From contig CP099419.1 in the NCBI GenBank assembly GCA_024114885.1, positions 2,108,001-2,172,000 on the forward strand: a DNA stretch of 64,000 bases, in the 5' to 3' direction. The notes under the pieces are model-generated. The model made no database searches, was not told the DNA's origin, and saw nothing but the letters and a program-made list of their open reading frames with translations. Both the position numbers and the translations under genes were made by a program. Every line of letters starts with the position of its first letter. The stretch's first letter is position 1. Shown piece by piece: positions 56,901 to 64,000 of this stretch. Source of the stretch: Septoria linicola (Eukaryota > Ascomycota > Dothideomycetes > Mycosphaerellales > Mycosphaerellaceae).

Positions 56901-59900
56901 ATGGCCAAATATGCATACAAGATGTCAGAGGCGACACTGAGTGCTGCGCTTGACATTATGCAAAGTCTGATTGCTGTTTGGACGGACGATAGCGACCACG
57001 AGTTGTTTAGTCTTGGGCTGGACACGTACGAGTGGTTCGCCAGCAACGCGCTTCAGGATGATTTCTTCTCACCAAATGTCCAGAGACGCCTGGCGTGCTT
57101 GCTCTTGGATCTGTGCCAGATCAATCCGGACTATGGTCGCGGTACCGACGTTGGTACTCCGAGGACTTGCTGCTTCGAACTTTTGCGAAAGCTGCCCACG
57201 GTCGCGCACCATACGCTGGTAGACCGCATTCCAATATTGTTCAGCCGGCTCGTGCTGTCCGAGCATGGCAACATGCTGACTGATCTGCAAACGTGCCTAC
57301 CCATCAACCAGGATTGGCAAGAAGGCATGGCAATGCGCATGCTGTATCTCTTCAACCTCGGCGCGAAATGGAGCTCCCTCCTCCGTGGTTGCACGTGGCT
57401 TATGTTTGATGCTGCCGGACGAGTCGAGATTTGCGCTGCTCACGCCCGACAATGTATCGACCGACTCGCCGCATCACTGCCTCTGCGACATCCACAGAAG
57501 CTTTTTACCCTGTTTGCATCTCAGCTTACGCATACATGGCTACAGACTGGGCATACAGTAGACACTATTCCGTGGAGGGCATTTCACTATACTTCACTGC
57601 ATGAATTGCTGCGACACCATCGGTCCGAAATTACGGCACAACTCGTCCTGAGAGGGGACGAGCTCGGATTGTCGTTAATGCAGAAAGCTTTGAAGTTGCC
57701 GACGCCACGAGACGTTGTAAAACCATCGTACGCTAAATGTGTGACTTATTGTGTAGCCCAAGATGTGGTGGATTCAGACGGCCTGGAAAAGCCTATCAAC
57801 AAATTGGAGCATCGCCTACGAGACAGCATGGGCACTGCGTCCGAACACAAGATGTTAATAAAAGACCGTCTGCCCACAATTATTGGGTATCTACTTCTGA
57901 GCACCCAACAGGACACCAATGAGAGCATGTGGCTCCAGAAGCACAGTGGATATGAGGGAGCTGGCCAAGCGCTGGAGACTATGCTGAAATACACGCGACA
58001 AGACGATAAGCTTCCAGCTGCTCTCGAGCCGTGTTTCTCTGGTGGCTACCTTGTAGATCAACTAATCAGGCTCTGTAAGCGAGTTGGCGAGACGCCACAA
58101 GACATGTGGGGACCATCGTCCTTCGTCCTCACAGCCCGTATGGTACTGGACGCGATCAACGAGTCACTTGGCTCGCTGGAGTGCTGCCGGATGATCAGAA
58201 GACTCATGATCCTCGTCGCTCTCGCAGGCGAAGCCGCAACTAGCGGCTTTGGCGCGGAGATGCTCATACTGTCTCTTCGCCCGTTCGTCAACAATTCTGC
58301 TTGTGCCAATGACTCCATCGGGTTTTTGGAGTATCTATTCGACAAGTGTCGGGCCTACTTGAAGTCCGAGGCAGCACTTCCTTTCACCACAGGTGCCATC
58401 ATACTACTCATCTTGCAGATGAGAAAATACTCGAGCACAACACATGACAGCACCACTCAGGAAAGTCAGTATTCTGCAACAGTGCAAATCATGGTCGAGT
58501 TCCAGACGTGGCTTGTAGACTACCTTGCGGATCTGACGCAAGGTCCTAATCGCACTATGTATGCAAGCCTCGTCGAGGCGCTGCGATATCTGAAGCTGCC
58601 TGGAAATGCCGCGGTCGACAGCCCAGAAAGCTCACTTTTGCTATTCTTACTTGATCAATGGGCATCGCGAAAACCTTTATGCTCGAGAGACGACATCACG
58701 GAAGCAGTGCAAATACTCTCTGAAAGCTTCGTGATGCCTGACATGGCTATCCTCGACTGCCTTGGAAAGGATGCAATGGCAGCACGATACGCACAACCCA
58801 TCTGGGAGATCCTGGTGGCTGCTTCTCCCAGCGATGCTTTCGTGACGTGGGCGGCTTCGATAGTAGGACGAGCGTACGCCGCCACAGGTGTTCGACCGGA
58901 TCCAGAGATGTCACGGAAGACCAACGTCAGCGCCGAGGATCATGGCAAGGCATTAGTTGCCTCACAGATTGCAATTGTGCATCGTGTTTCAAGACTCGCA
59001 TACTCTCGTAATCGGATTCATGCAGGATTGGCGGAATCCACGCTCCGTAGGATGCAGGAAGTAACCAAGAATTGCTCGACGCCCAAAGAAGCCATGGATC
59101 TGCAGGACATGATGCCCGAGGCGATATTTGCTGCAGTCTACGAGGGAACATATGGATACCAATCAGCGACTGCGACTATAGATCGACCACCGAGCAGCGT
59201 CAGCGAGGCCGCATTACGCGCTGCGTTGGCGTCCTCAGACGACAAATCTCTGGAACAATGGGCAACTGAGCTCGCTCACACACTGTCGAGCTGGGCTTCA
59301 CAGAACGCTATCCTGTCTTCACTCTCCGCTTTGTTTCAGAACGTGGACGAGCTCGCGATTGAACTGCTTCCGCAAATGCTCCACATTCTACTCGTTAAAC
59401 AGCACGATGCTGTGTCTCCGCTTCTATCTGAAGCCGCAACTGCCCATCTATCTAGTAGTGCTCCAGCAGTACTGTCAAAGCAACGATTTCTCTTGCGACT
59501 ATTGCTCCATTTGAGAAGCCAGCCCTTTCCTGGAGAAATCACGCGCGCAGATCGACTGCAATGGCTAGATATCGACTACACGATCGCTGCACGTGCCGCA
59601 GTGAGATGCAACATGCCAACCACGGCACTGCTGCTGGCCGAATCTGCTGGTGCTTCCGCCACGCAGGAGGATCGACGGGCTTCAAAACGAGCGTCCGTCA
59701 CTCAAGAACCTGCTCAGATTCAGCCGCCGCCGGATCTACTACTTGCAGTATACAAACAGATCGAAGAGCCTGATTCGTTCTATGGCGTGCCACAAGAAGC
59801 ATCATTAAGTTCTGTGCTGGAACGCCTGGACCATGAGGAGAATGGTTTTAAGAGTATGATGTTTCGATCCGCGCAGATGGACAGCCAGATGCGCGCGCTA

Positions 59901-62795
59901 CGCAACCTCACCGAATCGAACGCCGTCGGTATGGTGCAATCGCTATCGAGCCTTAATTTCAACAGTCTGGCGTTTGCGTTGATGACAAATGGGCTCGGGA
60001 ATGCCTCTGGCTGTTCTAGTCAGATGCTGCAGACAGCGCAGAGTTTACAGCAGTGGGATATCACGCCGCCGAGCCATCGTAGTGAGTCGTCGACGACTTT
60101 TGACGTGTTGCAAGAGCTCAGTAGGTCAAGCAATGTCCTGCAAATCCGCAACAAGACAAAGAAAGCGATGCTGCAGTTCTTCAAGACCAACGCTGCACAT
60201 GAGCCTCGAGATCTGCAGTCCCATGCATGGCACGCGAGCCTCTCAGCTTTGACAGAAATCAGCGAGATTTTAGCTGCTGTATCCGACCACGATCTGGCCG
60301 CTTGTTGGACTGCTTTCAGCACTCGACATGACTGGATGCACATGGCCAAGTTCGATGATGTTAAGCCATTTCTGTCAAACAGACATACCGTGCTTGGCGT
60401 TCTGAGCCAAAACGTGCCTATGCAGCAGAGCATGCATATCTCTACCAAACAATGTCGTGTGCTCGAGGTCGAGGCATTGTTGGCACTTTCTCGCATCTCT
60501 CGCGAACACAACAAATTGCAGGAGGCGCTGACTGCTACGACTACAATGAGCGACATGGTTGGTACCTGCTCCCACACAGGTCTTCAGATCTCTAGCGCTG
60601 TAAGCATGGAGACCGCCCTTGTGCTATGGGATGCCGGCGAGGCCAGCATGTCAGTCAAGATGCTACATGATCTGAACAAGCTTAACAGCGAATCAATTAG
60701 GCAAGACATTCATGTGGGACATGCTGGCTTGCTTGCGCAGCTTGGGCACGAGTCTGCCCAAGCACGTCTCCATAAACCCGAACAGATTCTCAGCGAGTAT
60801 CTCAAGCCCGCGGTTAATGCTGCTGGCAAAAGCAAGGACCAGTCAGAGATCGGCAGAGTCCACTACGAGTTTGCCAAGTTCTGCGATAACGAGCTACAGA
60901 ACCCGAGCAGCATCGAGAATCTAGCTCGGATCACCAAGCTTCGTCACAATAAGGAGGAGGAAGTCGAGGCCTATAGGCAAGCCATACGATCAGGCAAGAA
61001 GACGACGAACGAACGACAGTTGATGACGCGTAAAATGCAGCAGGCACAGACGTGGCTCGAGATCGACATCGCCGAAGAGAGACGCCTGCAGAAGAACCAG
61101 AGTGATCATGTCAATCTGAGCTTGCAGAACTACCTGCAAACCCTTGCAGCCTCAGAAAAGTATGACATCTGTGTTCTGCGGTTCTTCGCGCTCTGGCTAG
61201 AGAACACCAATGGCGTAGATCAAGGTCCCGATGCGTTTGTGATGAGGTACTTGCCGAAAGTGGCAAGTTGGAAGTTTGTACGACTCATGAACCAGCTAAT
61301 GTCGCACCTCGAGGAATCGGCCACTCCCTTTCAGCAGGCGCTTGGAGGCCTTTTGCACAGGATATTCATCCAGCATCCTTATCACAGCCTGCATCATTTG
61401 TTTGCTCTACGCAACATGCAGCTTTCGAAGGATCCAGCGGCCATGTCTCGACTCAACGCCTCGGTGTCCATCATGAACGAGCTTCAAAAGGATCCGAGAA
61501 TTGCTACGATTCTCAAGAACGTCTTCACTGCAGACCAATTGTATAGGGTACTTGCGGACAACAAACCAGAGGGGACGCAGAACGCAAAGATCGATGTCAA
61601 GAAGATCGCCGCAGCCGAGCGGGTCTATGTAAGAGTCCCGCCGCTCAAGGTGCCGCCTTCGACCATCACGCTGCGGCTTCGGCCTAACGGAGGGTACAGC
61701 GATGTGCCTGTGGTGGCTCGATTCGACCGCACAGTGTCTATCATGAACGGTCTCAGTGCTCCGAAAATGATGAAACTTCTGGCCACCAATGGCAAATACT
61801 ACAAGGAATTGTACAAGAGTGGGGATGATGATCTGCGCCAAGACGCCATCATGGAGCAAGTGTTTGAGGAAGTGAGCAATATGCTGCGCAACCATAAGGC
61901 GACTCGCCAGCGTGACCTCAAATTGCGCACGTACAAGGTCATCCCGTTGTCTAGCGGGTCGGGAATCATCGAGTTTGTACCGAATTCGATACCGATCAAT
62001 GAATTCCTGATGCCAGCACACAAGCAGTATCATCCTAAAGACATGACCAGCGGTAAGGCCCGGGAACTGATCACGCGAGCATATGCCAGTGGCCAAGGTA
62101 CGACGGCAGATCGTATCAGCGCCTTCCAGAAAGTTTGCGCCAACTTACAGCCAGTCATGCGGCACTTCTTCCTGGAGCGTTTCGATGACCCTGACGAGTG
62201 GTTCTCGAAGCGCACGGCGTACTCGCGCACGACAGCGAGTATATCGATACTTGGTCACGTCATCGGACTGGGAGACAGACACTGCAGCAACATACTGCTC
62301 GATGAGCAGACCGGAGAGATTGTGCACATAGACCTTGGTGTAGCTTTCGAAGCAGGCAGGGTGTTGCCAATACCAGAGATGATACCGTTTCGGCTGACTC
62401 GTGATATAGTTGATGGCATGGGATCCACTGGGGTAGAAGGCGTATTCCGACGATGTTGCGAATTTACTTTGGAAGCTGTGCGCGAGGACAAAGACAGCAT
62501 TATGACATTACTCAATGTTCTACGTTATGATCCGCTGCACAATTGGACAATCTCGCCATTGAGGGCGAAGAGGATGCAAGAAGCGCAGTCGGAAATGTCG
62601 CGCAACGGAATCGAGGATGACTCGTCTCGCAGGAAAGAACAAGAGGCTGGAGAGGCAGATCGAGCACTATCGATCGTGGAGAAGAAGTTATCGAAGGCAC
62701 TGAGTACGGCCGCTGCAGTCAACGAGCTGATACAACAGGCTACAGACGAGAAGCACCTGGCTTGTCTATTCACAGGGTGGGCTGCCTACTACTAG
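53933..62795 (+). CDS. TEL1: DNA-damage checkpoint kinase Tel1 (ATM)
   Basis: This PI3K-like protein kinase is recruited by the Mre11 complex to double-strand breaks and short telomeres, phosphorylating SQ/TQ sites. Exon 1 (53933-53963, MAEVNLTEAL) joins the 8.8-kb exon 54022-62795 through a 58-nt intron, giving 2934 aa. The acceptor is the second AG (CCCAG), because the first would break the frame. The N-terminal TAN region (SGLEDLNRILRHNR) leads into a HEAT solenoid. The FAT domain precedes the kinase at about residue 2570 onward, with DDDLRQDAIMEQVFEEV, the catalytic loop GLGDRHCSNILLD, the metal-binding HIDLGVAFEAGR and the activation segment IPFRLTRDIVDGMG. The FATC tail ends LACLFTGWAAYY. 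The TAN motif, single-copy context and FATC favour Tel1 over Mec1. Confidence 0.95.
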
Positions 62796-63413
62796 TGCTT
62801 GTTCGTTTGATCGCTGTAACAGCGCTCGTTGACGAGAGCAAGCATGGTCAGGGAGAAAAGCATTTGTTTATACCGAGATACCCCTAGCATTGCCGGCGTC
62901 CAAATAGAGGTGCAGCACCTGGCAAATGGCATTGTCGATGGAGAAGACTGTCGAATGTACAAATGTAATGTATGTACAGAATTCTTCACATGACCTTGAA
63001 GCTTGTGGTCACGGAGTCCACTAAATACCTCGTGTCGAGCCCATAATCCACAGTGGATGACTTTTATGATGATTCACATGCCTCGTAATATTGAGGATAC
63101 CGAACACAGCAACAATAACAGCAACAGCAATCATTGTGACCGATCAGGAATCCACAGCCAACGACGTCATATCAACGACTGACTTGAATCCGAGAAACGC
63201 TGCCAGACTCGACACGAATCAACGGCAGAAAGAACATTGCTCACACCATTCATCTGCTAGCTTCTGGAACAAGATGGCCATGTTTCAGTAGGAATGATGG
63301 CGCGTTCAACACTACTGCGCAGTCGAAAGAACTCGCGACAAAGCTTCGATTCAGTGGCGCGCAGCAAATTCCCAGGCTGAGAAAGGACATCAAACCTGTA
63401 AGTTTTGGTCAAA
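62796..63413. other. Intergenic region between TEL1 and GCD2
   Basis: This is the 3' flank of TEL1 and the promoter and leader of GCD2. There is a CAACAATAACAGCAACAGCAA-like run at about 63108-63130. No gene is seen. Confidence 0.4.
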
Positions 63414-63458
63414 ATGTCTGAGCAAACCAAGCCAGATGCTCCCAACGAGGCAGGCGGT

Positions 63459-63490
<32 letters not shown>

Positions 63491-64000
63491 AGCGGTGGGA
63501 ACAGCAGCACAAGCAGCAGCAGGAGCAGGTTACGAAAAGCTCTCACCTGCAGAGCTGAAGAAGAGGGCCAAAGCAGAGAAGCAGGCCCGCAGAGCAGCAG
63601 TGACAGAAGCAAAGGGAGCTGCGGGAGGCACATCGCCAGCTGTCAATGGTGCATCAAATGCGGACTCGAGCAAGCAGGCAGGACAGCAGCAGCAGCAAAA
63701 GTCGAAACAGCCGCAGCAGCAGAAAGGTGCGCCAAAACAGGGCGTCCAGGACAAGCAGGGCGGCGCACAATCAGCGCAATTGCCCGCTCGCACACGATGT
63801 GGATCGCAAAGTGCGCCCAAGGAGCCTGCAAAGAAGGTGGAGAAGAAGACGGAAAGCAAGAATGTCGAGCTGTTCAGCCATCTGTACACCCAACCGCGGC
63901 GGCACAACATTGATGGAGCCTCCAAGGATGTCCACCCCGCTGTGCTCGCTCTGGGCTTCCAGATCAGCAGCTACGAGATCGCAGGCAGCAGCGCTCGCTG
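63414..64000 (+). CDS. GCD2: Translation initiation factor eIF2B subunit delta (5' part)
   Basis: The ATG at 63414 has an AAA context and opens a frame that runs off the window (195 complete codons). The N-terminal extension is low-complexity: poly-Ala encoded by GCG repeats, an EKLSPAELKKRAKAEKQARR helix, then Gln/Lys-rich runs. The conserved core begins at VELFSHLYTQPRRHNIDGAS and VHPAVLALGFQISSYEIAGS, which match eIF2B delta, a regulatory subunit of the guanine-nucleotide exchange factor that recycles eIF2 and is inhibited by phosphorylated eIF2. The catalytic partner is elsewhere. The 3' part lies outside the window. Confidence 0.9.
63462..63494 (+). repeat. GCG trinucleotide repeat encoding poly-Ala in GCD2
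   Basis: Nine perfect GCG units are followed by GCA and GCG. With the preceding Val this gives an 11-residue alanine run near residue 17 of the eIF2B delta protein. The purity of the run makes it a likely length polymorphism. Confidence 0.9.

Noticed and set aside
1..64000. CRISPR array, prophage, transposon or secondary-metabolite cluster
   Set aside because: No spaced direct repeats, integrase, transposase, reverse transcriptase, terminal repeats or backbone enzymes were seen. The genes are dispersed housekeeping genes.

Overview
This is nuclear DNA of a filamentous ascomycete fungus. Genes are single-copy eukaryotic housekeeping genes. Nearly all introns are short (49-85 nt), with GT..AG ends and CTAAC/CTGAC-type branch sites. 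Several proteins are of kinds found only in fungi. The gene set and low-complexity style suggest Dothideomycetes (Capnodiales-like), but that placement is inference. No phylogenetic or database search was possible.

Layout, left to right. The window opens inside ATP2 (F1 ATP synthase beta). It continues with a decayed GIY-YIG-like frame, then MTQ1 (mitochondrial release-factor methyltransferase) divergent from RAD23 (ubiquitin receptor for repair and the proteasome), then a second decayed reading frame. From 7 to 18 kb come a DEP1/Sds3-like Rpd3L subunit, a small single-pass membrane protein, GPI13 (GPI-anchor ethanolamine-phosphate transferase) and COG1 (Golgi tethering). From 19 to 28 kb are a disordered hypothetical protein, RRP36 divergent from RCF2, and a Myb-like/AT-hook protein. 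A poorly coding stretch holding one interrupted frame follows. From 28 to 38 kb are SET2, POP8, PCF11, a secreted I9-type inhibitor and an SREBP-type bHLH factor. From 38 to 48 kb are a Sae2/CtIP-family nuclease activator divergent from an F-box protein, a seven-knuckle CCHC protein (Gis2/CNBP type) and a broken dynamin-like GTPase gene. NUP192 diverges from the very large TEL1 (ATM) gene, and the window ends inside GCD2 (eIF2B delta).

Themes. Several genes belong to the same processes. Tel1, the Sae2-like protein and Rad23 act in the DNA-damage response. Set2, Pcf11 and the Dep1-like protein act in RNA polymerase II transcription and chromatin. Rrp36 and Pop8 act in rRNA and RNA processing. 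This is ordinary housekeeping clustering, not an operon or a biosynthetic cluster. Four divergent pairs share short promoters of about 240-450 bp.

The unusual content is a set of interrupted genes: two to three with several in-frame stops in an otherwise coherent frame, and a GTPase gene with two nonsense codons and a one-base frameshift. Also unusual are a zinc-knuckle gene whose introns fall at matching points inside its repeats, one of them a stop-free GC-AG intron of 60 nt, and a 16-nt micro-exon. I found no CRISPR array, transposon, rRNA or convincing tRNA gene, and no clearly novel system.
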